From: a virus
IMG/VR virus record: IMGVR_UViG_3300007559_000009
Location: 1 to 40,520 of that record
Length of the DNA: 40,520 nt
Strand: one strand, 5' to 3'
This document shows, piece by piece, positions 1 to 7,053 of this stretch (position 1 is its first letter; each line of letters opens with the position of its first letter). A program made the position numbers and the translations under genes. Under the pieces are notes generated by a model. The model saw only the letters and a program-made list of their open reading frames with translations. It did not search any database and was not told the DNA's origin.

Positions 1-149
1 AACTGTTTAAAATCAATGACTTATAAAAACTGTTTAAAATCAATGACTTATAAAAACTGTTTAAAATCAATGACTTATAAAAACTGTTTAAAATCAATGA
101 CTTATAAAAACTGTTTAAAATCAATGACTTATAAAAACTGCTAAAAATC
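1..149. repeat. 27-bp direct tandem repeat array, cut by the window edge
   Basis: Five back-to-back identical 27-bp units begin at 1, 28, 55, 82 and 109. A decayed sixth starts at 136 with AACTG and then drifts. The unit begins AACTGTTTAAAATCAATGAC and ends TTATAAA. There are no spacers between units, so this is not a CRISPR array. The array begins at base 1, so more copies may lie outside. Iterated AT-rich units in a noncoding phage region could be a replication-initiator or regulator binding array, or a site where assembly broke. The role is unknown. Confidence 0.97.
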
Positions 150-190
150 CCCTATTTTTCCAACATCCCCACATTCTCCAAAAATATCCA

Positions 191-232
191 CAACACCCAA
201 CACCCAACACCCAACATTCAACACCCAACACC
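191..232. repeat. 7-bp microsatellite-like repeat (CAACACC)
   Basis: Six consecutive 7-bp units, five reading CAACACC and one CAACATT, lie between the 27-bp array and the terminator at 246. One strand is strikingly free of G. No gene is seen between 150 and 245. A slippage-prone spacer is the simplest reading. Confidence 0.9.
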
Positions 233-245
233 TACATCCCAACAC

Positions 246-285
246 AAAAAAACGTAGCCAAGAATTTCACTTCTAAGCCACGTTC
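246..285 (-). terminator. Probable rho-independent terminator of the leftward early transcript
   Basis: Read on the minus strand, AACGT (284-280) pairs with ACGTT (255-251). Inner pairing continues through GC and AGAA/TTCT around a short loop with some mismatches, and the stem is followed by a run of seven T. It lies just after the last leftward gene (308-493), where transcription from the Cro side would be expected to end. Confidence 0.6.
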
Positions 286-307
286 TTTTCAAACCTATAC
301 CAACGTA

Positions 308-493
308 TTACTTTTTTGTAAATCGGCTACCATGCGATGCTTTGCCACCTTCTACCTCTATTTCATGCCGTCTTTCAGGTGTTAATGATGATGCCCTTGC
401 ATCTCCACCTTCACCAGCAATAGTTTCTTTACGCTCAGAACTAAGTGCCTTAGCCCTAGCTTCCCCACCAGCTTGTTGTGGTGTCATCGCCAT
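308..493 (-). CDS. Small KGG-repeat-like hypothetical protein
   Basis: A 61-residue hydrophilic protein. It contains two spaced copies of a GG-x-AR-A pattern followed by ERR/ERK (GGEARAKALSSERK and GGDARASSLTPERR) and a third, shorter GG at the end. This resembles the KGG/GGRTR-type repeats of small stress-associated bacterial proteins, but the match is by eye only. The start at 493 is chosen because GGGGA sits 7 bases upstream. A longer frame to 574 would run through the direct repeat at 523-556 and has no better start signal. It is the last gene of the leftward block. Function unknown. Confidence 0.6.
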   Translation of the reverse strand: MAMTPQQAGGEARAKALSSERKETIAGEGGDARASSLTPERRHEIEVEGGKASHGSRFTKK

Positions 494-522
494 AATATTA
501 TCCCCATAAATATATACACATG

Positions 523-556
523 CCTTCAGCAAGCAAGCTCCTTCAGCAAGCAAGCT
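523..556. repeat. Perfect 17-bp tandem duplication
   Basis: The 17-bp unit CCTTCAGCAAGCAAGCT occurs at 523-539 and again at 540-556, directly abutting. It fills most of the gap between the genes at 308-493 and 559-1137. It may be a slippage product or a binding site; nothing else is seen here. Confidence 0.9.
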
Positions 557-558
557 AC

Positions 559-1137
559 TTACAATTCTACCCACTCCAATGTAAAATAAATTTCTGTACC
601 AGTTGGTAATGCTTGACTGTTCATATTAATACACAATGATTCATTAACACCACGCAATACAATAGGCTGTTGATTACCTGTACCAAAAGCTTCCACCCAT
701 GTTTGTACAGCGATACCATTGGGTGATTTAGAGGCTAAAGTAATACGAGTAGCACGAACCAATGAACCTGTCCCCAATGCAGAAGGGTTAGCACTGTATA
801 ACTTTGCAACTGCTGTAGGTGCTGGATTGCTAGAATCATTAGGCGTAATAGCTGTTGCAGTTGATGTACCACCAGTGTTTGCTGTTGTTCGCTTATAAAC
901 ATAAAAATCCAACGAACCGTTAGCATTTGCTGTTGGTGTTATCTCAAACTTAGTCACCAATATAGTTTTAGTCGCACTACCAATCAATGCTATTACATCA
1001 GTTGGTGTAGCTACAGGTGTTATATCAGCATTAGTTGTTGTATATGTAGGTGATGTTGGTACTGTACCAAACACAGTTCTAACAGGTATTGCACCTGAAT
1101 CAAAAGTTTGGTTGTTATTGTGTCCATTTGTACTCAT
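559..1137 (-). CDS. Structural-type hypothetical protein, possible virion decoration or fibre component
   Basis: A 192-residue protein rich in Thr, Asn, Ala and Gly with alternating beta-type stretches and no membrane segment. Its centre (KFEITPTANANGSLDFYVYK) has the same pattern as the 133-residue virion protein at 21056-21457 (RIDYIDI then VNLFIYDGTTY), which suggests a related beta-sandwich. AGGA lies 8 bases before the ATG. It stands apart from the late block, at the end of the leftward early block, which is unusual for a structural gene. The late block may resume to its left outside the window, or the gene may be a separately expressed decoration or fibre protein. Exact role unknown. 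Confidence 0.65.
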   Translation of the reverse strand: MSTNGHNNNQTFDSGAIPVRTVFGTVPTSPTYTTTNADITPVATPTDVIALIGSATKTILVTKFEITPTANANGSLDFYVYKRTTANTGGTSTATAITPNDSSNPAPTAVAKLYSANPSALGTGSLVRATRITLASKSPNGIAVQTWVEAFGTGNQQPIVLRGVNESLCINMNSQALPTGTEIYFTLEWVEL

Positions 1138-1149
1138 TACATTTTTCCT

Positions 1150-1287
1150 TTAAAAATAAATAAAACTTGGTGTACGCCAATTGACATACGCCATTTTAGG
1201 TGAATCACCATAGGCTATCCTGTCTTTAGAATAACATTTCCAGCGTCTACCATCTAACTTAATCTTTGGCTTTGTATGAACTCTCAT
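1150..1287 (-). CDS. Small conserved-looking phage protein (45 aa)
   Basis: A 45-residue basic protein beginning MRVHTKPKIKLDGRRWKC. Its core pattern W-x-C, then YGDSP, then AY-x-x-W recurs in many very small phage proteins of unknown role. It stops 12 bases before the next leftward gene begins. AAGG and GAGG lie just upstream of the ATG. It is probably translated with its neighbours in the leftward operon. No catalytic motif is visible. Confidence 0.55.
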   Translation of the reverse strand: MRVHTKPKIKLDGRRWKCYSKDRIAYGDSPKMAYVNWRTPSFIYF

Positions 1288-1348
1288 TTGCCTTAAACCT
1301 CATTACCTTTTTCCTATTTTTGTTACTTGTCTTTAACGCCATTAATCA

Positions 1349-1522
1349 TTACCTTTGATGTTGTATTTTTATATCATACAATGGAAATTCCTTATGACAA
1401 TCTATGCACTCTTTCTTTTTCCATGAAACATAGATTGCCTTATTTTTATGCTTACATATCTTTACTTGCATTGGCGCATTAAATAAATTAATAGGAGGGG
1501 ACTTTAACATACTCCATTTCAT
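1349..1522 (-). CDS. Small zinc-ribbon-like protein (57 aa)
   Basis: A 57-residue Lys-rich protein with a Cys/His cluster (CKH near residue 23, then CIDCH near residue 39) that could bind one zinc ion. Its ATG overlaps the stop of the HNH-AP2 gene by four bases (ATGA), so it is probably translationally coupled to it. It could be an independent DNA-binding peptide, or a remnant of the gene into which the endonuclease inserted. Function unknown. Confidence 0.5.
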   Translation of the reverse strand: MKWSMLKSPPINLFNAPMQVKICKHKNKAIYVSWKKKECIDCHKEFPLYDIKIQHQR

Positions 1523-2025
1523 GCAACTTTATCCTCTACCCAAAAAGTATGTAATTCACGTTTAGCTTTCAAATAGGCTTCTGAAGCTTCTTCAGGCGTT
1601 ATATGCTCACCTAAAGATATTTGTTTCCCATTAATATTAATAGTGCTTCTATATTTACCACTATTTTTATTTAAACATACTCCTTTAAATCCAGACTTGT
1701 TATTTGTTTGTGGTGCTAATATATTTTGTGCATTTCCACTTTTAGTTATTTCTCTTAAATTACAAATACGATTATCATTTTTAATTTCATTAATATGATC
1801 TAAACTTGTAATAGGTAATTTTCCATTCATATATAGCCAAGCTAATTGATGTCCTCTGTATATAAATCCATCCAGTACAATTTTTTTATAACCTAATTCA
1901 TCAGTACATCCAGCAACATTACCAATTTTTATTTTTTTACTTCTTTGCGTAAGATTTGTAAAAATACCAGTTTCTGGGTCATAAGATAATAATTCTTTTA
2001 AACGTTTTTGTGTTAGTTCTGTCAT
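1519..2025 (-). CDS. HNH homing endonuclease with AP2 DNA-binding domain
   Basis: A 168-residue free-standing homing-type nuclease. The N-terminal half carries an HNH core: RGHQLAWLYMNG near residue 57, then SLDHINEIKNDNRICNLRE with the catalytic-type DH and the paired Asn residues. The C-terminal third is an AP2-like beta domain (SGFKGVCLNKNSGKYRS, then HITPEEASEAYLKAKRELH). This HNH_3 plus AP2 order is standard for phage homing endonucleases that nick or cut phage alleles lacking the gene. AAGGA lies about 8 bases upstream of the ATG. It sits among tiny genes rather than inside a recognisable essential gene. It differs in sub-family from the two HNH enzymes at 8708-9382 and 12306-12983. Confidence 0.9.
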   Translation of the reverse strand: MTELTQKRLKELLSYDPETGIFTNLTQRSKKIKIGNVAGCTDELGYKKIVLDGFIYRGHQLAWLYMNGKLPITSLDHINEIKNDNRICNLREITKSGNAQNILAPQTNNKSGFKGVCLNKNSGKYRSTININGKQISLGEHITPEEASEAYLKAKRELHTFWVEDKVA

Positions 2026-2065
2026 TTGAAAATTCCTTTAGCATAGAATTATTAAGCGAAAAGTT

Positions 2066-2114
2066 ATGTGGCAACCTTGCTTAAGGGTTTTCGGTTTGCA
2101 TTACCTAGCCACAT
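2066..2114 (-). promoter_or_regulatory. Structured leader candidate upstream of the HNH-AP2 gene
   Basis: On the minus strand, ATGTGGC (2114-2108) can pair with GCCACAT (2072-2066). This encloses a second potential hairpin, AACCCTT-AAGC-AAGGTT with one bulged base. The element lies 41 bases upstream of the endonuclease ATG and its AAGGA ribosome binding site. It could be a folded leader that controls expression or simply an operator. It matches no riboswitch I recognise. The rest of 2026-2161 shows no gene. Confidence 0.35.
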
Positions 2115-2161
2115 TTTAATTATATCATATTTTGTGATAATTTATTTTCATCTTTTATTTC

Positions 2162-2245
2162 TCATAACAAATCCTTAAATATCTCGAAATAAAGCCATTG
2201 CACAGCAACATAACCAACAGCAACCCATATCATTACTTCAATCAT
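2162..2245 (-). CDS. Tiny membrane peptide (27 aa)
   Basis: A 27-residue peptide, MIEVMIWVAVGYVAVQWLYF and seven more residues, which is almost entirely one hydrophobic helix. It overlaps the stop of the 74-residue gene by four bases (ATGA) and has GAGGAA close upstream inside that gene. It is too short for a confident call, but its position in a tightly packed run of small leftward genes supports translation. Role unknown. Confidence 0.4.
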   Translation of the reverse strand: MIEVMIWVAVGYVAVQWLYFEIFKDLL

Positions 2246-2466
2246 TTCATTTCCTCTTCAGCTTTCATGTCTTGATAACGTTCCAACGCATCTATCGCTT
2301 CTTGCACATCTTGCTGTTCATCCTTACTTCCCCTAGCTCCTGCACACAACAACTTCTTAATCGCATGTTGCAAACAAGGATTTGTAATTTCAAACAACTC
2401 CAACACTCGATACACATCAACCGCATCTAAATGGGTAACCTTCTTAAAATAATGATTATGTTTCAT
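2242..2466 (-). CDS. Conserved phage hypothetical protein (74 aa)
   Basis: A 74-residue helical protein. The pattern HYFK, DVYRVLELF, then AIKKLLCAGARG and DVQEAIDALERY resembles a small domain often found in phage early regions, alone or at the N-terminus of nucleotide-metabolism proteins. No catalytic residues are evident, so it may be a partner or regulatory domain. The gene begins immediately after the upstream 27-residue membrane peptide ends and overlaps the next one by four bases. Confidence 0.7.
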   Translation of the reverse strand: MKHNHYFKKVTHLDAVDVYRVLELFEITNPCLQHAIKKLLCAGARGSKDEQQDVQEAIDALERYQDMKAEEEMK

Positions 2467-2550
2467 TCACTCAACCCACTCATTCCATAACACAATAATA
2501 AAAATAATAACACAAATGGCATAGGGTAAAATCTTTAACGTATCAACCAT
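2467..2550 (-). CDS. Tiny membrane peptide (27 aa)
   Basis: A 27-residue peptide beginning MVDTLKILPYAICVII, with one hydrophobic helix and an acidic-aromatic tail (NEWVE). It ends exactly where the 74-residue gene begins and overlaps the preceding membrane peptide in another frame. Support is positional and by hydropathy only. Role unknown. Confidence 0.4.
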   Translation of the reverse strand: MVDTLKILPYAICVIIFIIVLWNEWVE

Positions 2551-2633
2551 AACATCAATCCAAACAAACCAATAAAAAACCCTATCACCAAAGCAATAGG
2601 CATTAAGTACCATTTAGTCATTTTTCTTTTCAT
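2535..2633 (-). CDS. Small membrane protein (32 aa)
   Basis: A 32-residue protein with a basic N-terminus (MKRKMTKWY) followed by one strongly hydrophobic helix with GxxxG spacing (GFFIGLFG). It is the first gene after the repeat-rich noncoding region and begins the chain of coupled small leftward genes. GGAA lies just upstream. It probably inserts in the inner membrane. Role unknown. Confidence 0.45.
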   Translation of the reverse strand: MKRKMTKWYLMPIALVIGFFIGLFGLMLWLIR

Positions 2634-2695
2634 AATTTTCCAATTTTTATCATTTTTAAGATAACTTGTTGATTTTAAAATAAATACTTGTTCGT

Positions 2696-3104
2696 GGGTC
2701 ACCATAAAAACACCCTAAATTTATGGTGACCCCTAATAACTAATTGATTTTTATAACAAATATGCCATTTGGGTCATGTGGGTCACCATTTTTGCCATCG
2801 CAGTCTTTTCTATAAGAGAATATATTTTTTTTTATTTCTTAATAGCATTTATGTAACCTATACAGTAAAAAATATATATTTCTCTCATGATACCGATTTT
2901 ACCTATATTACCCTGTCTTGGTGACCCATATAGTATATATAATATAAAAATCAATAACTTACTAGGGGACACCATTGGGTCACCATACCTATTTATGGTG
3001 ACCCAAATGACCAAGTGGTGACCCCTATTTCATCTAAAAATCTAAAAATCTAAAAATCACACTTTCTGTAAAAATTTTGCACTGCTGAAATGCGTGGGTC
3101 ACCA
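2696..3104. repeat. Array of GGTGACC inverted repeats, candidate replication origin or regulator array
   Basis: Seven copies of the near-palindrome GGGTCACCA / TGGTGACCC lie at 2696, 2724, 2780, 2919, 2977, 2996 and 3016, and an eighth at 3096 inside the 3' end of the primase-helicase gene. Copies 1 and 2 form a perfect 13-bp stem (GGGTCACCATAAA, 11-base loop) at 2696-2732. Copies 5 and 6 form a perfect 11-bp stem with a 6-base loop at 2977-3004. The surrounding 2650-3049 is very AT-rich and has no believable gene. Origins of P4-type replicons place short iterated sites near the primase-helicase gene, and the position here invites the same reading. That function is inferred. A triple 8-bp repeat (TCTAAAAA) follows near 3034-3057. 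Confidence 0.75.
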
Positions 3105-5587
3105 TTTTCAAAATTTTTCAGCCAAACAGTGTGTTTTTCTTTCTTACCATCATTTTTTGAAATCTTAACTCGGTTAGGAACTTTCTGAAAACCCATTCCT
3201 AACAAAATATGTTGAGTCATTTTTGCTGGTGGTAACTGAATGCCATCAGCTTCAAAATCCATTTTTATGCAAGATGCCAGATAGGTTAAATCAATAACAT
3301 CTTCATTTATAATTTCACAATTAAACTTATCAATCAAATCGTGCATATGCTCAACCTCCACATTTGCCGAATAATTAATCATAGCCGTTCTTGCACTTGT
3401 CAATGGCGCACGACTTTTAGGTTTAAAATCACTGCTAATTTGCCTGTTCATTAAATAACAAGCAATAGCATCTATTCTTCTTCTAGTTTCCAAAAACAAA
3501 GTTTCAAAATAATTATCAGCAGCTTCCGTTCCCCCTAAAACCTTATACAACTGCTCAGTGGATTGAATAGCCCCATAAATAATGCAAAAAGCCCGTTCAT
3601 CTTCAGTAATAGCCAAAGCATCAGGATGATTAGTAAAAAATAAATAACTGGCAAAATTAGGTACATTCCTATGATCCTGACCTTTTTCTTCAATTTGCAA
3701 TTCCTCATTTCGAATATAATCTTTAATCTTGTTCATCAAAGCATATTTATCATTGCCGGATACATAAATCTCCTCAATGATATTCAGAACAGACCCTGTA
3801 GCCCATGCCGAAAACCGACCCAATATGGCTTCAGGTTTAACCTTTTGTACATTACGCCCTAAAATACCCTGCATCACAACACTAAAATAAGATTTACCTG
3901 TACCTTGTGCGCCCTGCAATAATAAAGCCCAATGTAAACGCTCACCAGGGTTTTGCACAATATGGGACATCCAATCCAACATAATAGTCTGTTCACGCTC
4001 ATTGGCAAAAGTCATACGAACATGTGCCAGAAACAAATCAACTACTTTTTGACCATCAGCATCAATATTACCCTCACCCTGATTCTCTAAACTAGCCAAA
4101 GACATAACATCACTGACCCTATAGGTATTCAGCATAGCCTTACCCTGATACTCAAAAAACTCACCTGCAAGCGGAAAGTACATGCCATCAACAACAGTTG
4201 GCATAGGGTAATTAACACTCATTAATTGCGATGCAGATGTTTCTTCATCTTTACATTCAATAGTGCCACTGAACTTTTGGTTAAAAGCCTCTCGGTTTAA
4301 ACTATAATTCTTAATAATATTATGAAACTTACAACGTGTTTCAATATAAATCCAATCTTTAGCCCACTCAGGAAAGTCACTAGCTACTAACTCATTAACG
4401 GTTTCTTTCTTTTTAGGCATCAACTCCTTTTTAATAGTTGCTTTGCTAACACCAACTTCTTTCCCCCAAGATTCGTAAATTTCTTGAGCAAGTAATTGCC
4501 GTTTGCTTTCAGGAAATAATGTTAACGCTGTTTTGCTTAACTTCTTACGCAACTTGTCGTAACTATCAACATCAACAACAACACCATTGCCAACAGAAAC
4601 AACTTCAACAGTGCCATCAGCGTGTTCAACATCCACAACTTCAGCAGGGTTCATTATTTCTTCAAAATACCCCAACACCTCTTTTTCTTTTAGTTCATTA
4701 GCCTTCATAATGACAGTAGCGAAAGTCAATCGCTTTTTGCCTACACGTTTTTTAGCAAAAGATTTCCATTTACGATCCATTTTACTTTCATCAAATCGAG
4801 CAAGATCAAGTACAGACCAATGCCACCAAATACTAAAACCCTCCTCACTTCCTTCATACTGATGATACAAAGCCCTGCCAACATTCAACCAATCTTCATA
4901 CTCAACTATCCCTTCAGCTTTATATATTTCTAAACACTCAGCCACTTGCTCATCAGTAACATCTGACAAAGGTTGGTCATCTACCAATGCTTCTAAATCA
5001 TAATCACCTTCAGAAAAAGAATAACCATCTTCAATTGCTCTAAACTTCTCTATGTCAAAATCATTAATATCTAATAACTCACCTTCTTTGCTAAAAGTAA
5101 AAGCATCATAAACACCCTCAACAGATGCAGATGGCATATACATAGCGAGTTCAGGCTTGAACCCATGAGCATCAAATTTAAACTCTTTAAACTCATCTGC
5201 CAACGCCTTGCAAAAAGGTTCATAATCCTGAGCAGGTATTTCTGAAGCTAAAGGTATAACTATTCTAAAACGTGGAGCATCAACAGTGCTGGAGTAAGTG
5301 GAGTAAGCCACCAATGCATAAGGAAGCGTGTGTTCAAGCTCCAACAAAACATCTTCAGCAGTACCCTCATAACTATCAACATCAATAGTAACCAAACTTC
5401 TACTGAGCATGTTCTCAGCGTTGCGGTAATTGTTTGCAAAAGTACCGCCTACAAAATAACCATGTTCATCTTTACTTTTACCAACTTTGTGAGTAGTAAA
5501 CACACTGACCAACTTCTCCCAAGTAGCGGTTCTAAGTGTACACTTAGCACTTGTCTTTTCACCTCTGGATATAGTATATGTTTGCAT
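3050..5587 (-). CDS. Primase-polymerase / superfamily 3 helicase
   Basis: An 845-residue replication initiator-type protein. An archaeo-eukaryotic primase-like domain fills the first 170 residues, with a TIDVDSY metal-binding motif (Asp69, Asp71) and an APRFRIVIPL strand. A PriCT-2-like domain follows at about 210-300. A DUF5906/SF3-type helicase domain has its Walker A motif (QGAQGTGKSYF) near 555-565 and an acidic IIEEIY Walker B-like motif after it. The fusion suggests one protein that opens the origin, unwinds and primes. It starts two bases after the Cro-like gene ends, so the two share a leftward transcript. Its last codons run into the GGTGACC array, which contributes one site inside the coding region. 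Family-level function is confident; origin recognition is inferred. Confidence 0.9.
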   Translation of the reverse strand: MQTYTISRGEKTSAKCTLRTATWEKLVSVFTTHKVGKSKDEHGYFVGGTFANNYRNAENMLSRSLVTIDVDSYEGTAEDVLLELEHTLPYALVAYSTYSSTVDAPRFRIVIPLASEIPAQDYEPFCKALADEFKEFKFDAHGFKPELAMYMPSASVEGVYDAFTFSKEGELLDINDFDIEKFRAIEDGYSFSEGDYDLEALVDDQPLSDVTDEQVAECLEIYKAEGIVEYEDWLNVGRALYHQYEGSEEGFSIWWHWSVLDLARFDESKMDRKWKSFAKKRVGKKRLTFATVIMKANELKEKEVLGYFEEIMNPAEVVDVEHADGTVEVVSVGNGVVVDVDSYDKLRKKLSKTALTLFPESKRQLLAQEIYESWGKEVGVSKATIKKELMPKKKETVNELVASDFPEWAKDWIYIETRCKFHNIIKNYSLNREAFNQKFSGTIECKDEETSASQLMSVNYPMPTVVDGMYFPLAGEFFEYQGKAMLNTYRVSDVMSLASLENQGEGNIDADGQKVVDLFLAHVRMTFANEREQTIMLDWMSHIVQNPGERLHWALLLQGAQGTGKSYFSVVMQGILGRNVQKVKPEAILGRFSAWATGSVLNIIEEIYVSGNDKYALMNKIKDYIRNEELQIEEKGQDHRNVPNFASYLFFTNHPDALAITEDERAFCIIYGAIQSTEQLYKVLGGTEAADNYFETLFLETRRRIDAIACYLMNRQISSDFKPKSRAPLTSARTAMINYSANVEVEHMHDLIDKFNCEIINEDVIDLTYLASCIKMDFEADGIQLPPAKMTQHILLGMGFQKVPNRVKISKNDGKKEKHTVWLKNFENGDPRISAVQNFYRKCDF

Positions 5588-5588
5588 A

Positions 5589-5783
5589 TTAGCCCCGATG
5601 CTCTATGATAGGCATCTCAATAGCCTTCAGTTCTCCATTGGTTATCTTCTCGATCTGAATGGCTCTATTGGCTGGAATAGTACCTAACTTTGCCCATTCC
5701 CCAACAGATTGCCGGCTTACACCAAGTCGCAATGCCATCTTCCTTTGATTACCAAAGTGCTTAATAATTAATTCTGTATTCAT
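5589..5783 (-). CDS. Cro-like helix-turn-helix regulator
   Basis: A 64-residue protein with a clear Cro/YdaS-type helix-turn-helix: QRKMALRLGVSRQSVGEWAK at about residues 13-32, followed by the IPANRAIQIEKITNG segment typical of this family. It is divergently transcribed from the DUF2800 gene, and a 19-bp operator-like sequence sits in the gap. It therefore likely represses or balances the two early promoters and its own. No CI-type partner is visible. It shares a transcript with the primase-helicase. Confidence 0.88.
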   Translation of the reverse strand: MNTELIIKHFGNQRKMALRLGVSRQSVGEWAKLGTIPANRAIQIEKITNGELKAIEMPIIEHRG

Positions 5784-5785
5784 AG

Positions 5786-5847
5786 TTGCTTTCTTCCCAA
5801 TGACAATGTAGACTTGACACTCTACTTTGTTTTAATAGAAGGCGCAA
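5786..5847. promoter_or_regulatory. Divergent early promoter region with operator copy 1
   Basis: The 19-bp sequence TGACAATGTAGACTTGACA is at 5801-5819, an imperfect inverted repeat. Rightward promoter candidate: TTGCTT (5786-5791), 17 bases, TAGACT (5809-5814), with the -10 inside the operator. Leftward candidate on the minus strand: TTGCGC (5847-5842), 17 bases, TAGAGT (5824-5819), starting inside the operator. A protein bound here would block both directions. The Cro-like protein next door is the obvious candidate. Related copies lie at 6998-7016 and 13530-13548. Confidence 0.65.
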
Positions 5848-5853
5848 ATAAAA

Positions 5854-6975
5854 ATGACAGCACATGCGAAATTAAGTGCATCAGGATCACACACTTGGTT
5901 AAAGTGTACTGGTAGCATAAAAGCCCAAGAACCTTACACCAATATTTCTAGTACATTTGCTCAAGAAGGAACTGATGCACATGAGTTGGCTGAATGGTGT
6001 TTGAGCAAAGAATTAAACCCTTTTGACTTTGAAGGTAAAAAGTTAGATGGGTCAGCTAACTTTATTACTAAAGAAATGTGTAGCAACATACAAGTCTATC
6101 TTGATTTTATTGCATTAATAAAGGGAAGGGTCGAAATAGAAAAACGAGTAGACTTTTCAGATTATGCGCCTGAAGGGTTTGGTACAGCAGATTGTATAAT
6201 TTATAACCCTGATGAAAATCTATTAACTATTGTAGATTTGAAGTATGGAAAAGGTATAAAAGTTAATGCTTATGAAAATAGCCAGTTAAAACTTTATGCA
6301 CTTGGAGCGTTATCTGATTATCCCCTTAACTATAAAATAAAAAAAGTTAATATGGTAATAGTGCAACCACGCCTAGACCATATAGATGAGTTTTCTACCA
6401 CTGTTGACGAGTTGTACCGGTGGGGGGAATTTGTTAAACAACAAGCAACAATAGCCTTATCTGATGATGCCCCAAGAACACCAGGTGATGAACAATGCCG
6501 ATGGTGCAGACATAAACCCCTATGCCCAGAACTACTGCAATTAACAACGGATACACTATTAAGTGAGTTTGATAACTGCGATACAACGCCAGTAAACAGA
6601 TTAACCGATGCCCAGTTGACACAAGTATTGACTAATGCACCTTTAATTAAGTCATGGCTGTCAGCAGTAGAAGATTATATAAAAGACAAACTAGAAAATG
6701 GTGAAGAATTTAAAGGTTTTAAACTGGTAGAAGGTCGCAGTAGCCGCACATGGACTAATGAGGCATTAGCAGTTACAACCTTAACAAATTTATACACACA
6801 TGAAGAACTGTTTGAACAATCATTTATATCAGTTCCCAAAGCTGAGAAGTTATTGGGTAAAAAGAATATGGATATTATTAATGATTTGATTATTAAAAAA
6901 GCAGGTAAACCAACATTAGTGCCGGCAAACGATAACCGCAGATCAATATCAGTTTCGGCTGATGATTTTGATTAA
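5854..6975 (+). CDS. DUF2800 Cas4/RecB-like nuclease
   Basis: A 373-residue PD-(D/E)XK exonuclease-type protein. It opens with the SASGSHTWLKCTGS segment, includes an early Cys (Cys18) and an EGTDAHELAEWCL helix, then the nuclease core (GTADCIIY followed by IVDLKYGKG with the D-x-K pair). A C-terminal QCRWCRHKPLC cluster, with Cys18, could hold an iron-sulphur centre as in Cas4 and AddB. In phages this gene usually precedes the DUF2815 ssDNA-binding gene, as it does here, and the pair probably serve recombination or end processing. The start is downstream of the divergent promoter with a loosely spaced AAGG. Confidence 0.9.
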   Translation: MTAHAKLSASGSHTWLKCTGSIKAQEPYTNISSTFAQEGTDAHELAEWCLSKELNPFDFEGKKLDGSANFITKEMCSNIQVYLDFIALIKGRVEIEKRVDFSDYAPEGFGTADCIIYNPDENLLTIVDLKYGKGIKVNAYENSQLKLYALGALSDYPLNYKIKKVNMVIVQPRLDHIDEFSTTVDELYRWGEFVKQQATIALSDDAPRTPGDEQCRWCRHKPLCPELLQLTTDTLLSEFDNCDTTPVNRLTDAQLTQVLTNAPLIKSWLSAVEDYIKDKLENGEEFKGFKLVEGRSSRTWTNEALAVTTLTNLYTHEELFEQSFISVPKAEKLLGKKNMDIINDLIIKKAGKPTLVPANDNRRSISVSADDFD

Positions 6976-6982
6976 AATAAAT

Positions 6983-7016
6983 TTGACACTTAGCAAATGT
7001 CAATGTAGACTTTACA
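6983..7016 (+). promoter_or_regulatory. Promoter with operator copy 2 upstream of the DUF2815 gene
   Basis: TTGACA (6983-6988), 17 bases, TAGACT (7006-7011) makes a good sigma70-type promoter. The 19-bp operator-like TGTCAATGTAGACTTTACA covers the -10 (6998-7016). TTGACA at 6983 and TGTCAA at 6998 also form a second inverted repeat. A bound repressor would occlude the -10. This gives the ssDNA-binding protein gene its own control, separate from DUF2800. Confidence 0.7.
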
Positions 7017-7053
7017 AGCCAATTAAGGCACAAAACTAAAAGGTAAAAATAAA

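Noticed and set aside
1-149. CRISPR array
   Set aside because: The repeats abut directly without spacers, and no cas genes are present. The Cas4-like DUF2800 protein belongs to the phage replication set.
2832-3014. A 60-codon open frame on the minus strand
   Set aside because: It is made of the GGTGACC repeats and AT-rich spacer, with no ribosome binding site or protein-like pattern. It is a by-product of the repeat array.
4519-5608. Several plus-strand open frames inside the primase-helicase gene
   Set aside because: They are antisense shadows of a clearly conserved protein and carry low-complexity translations without start signals.
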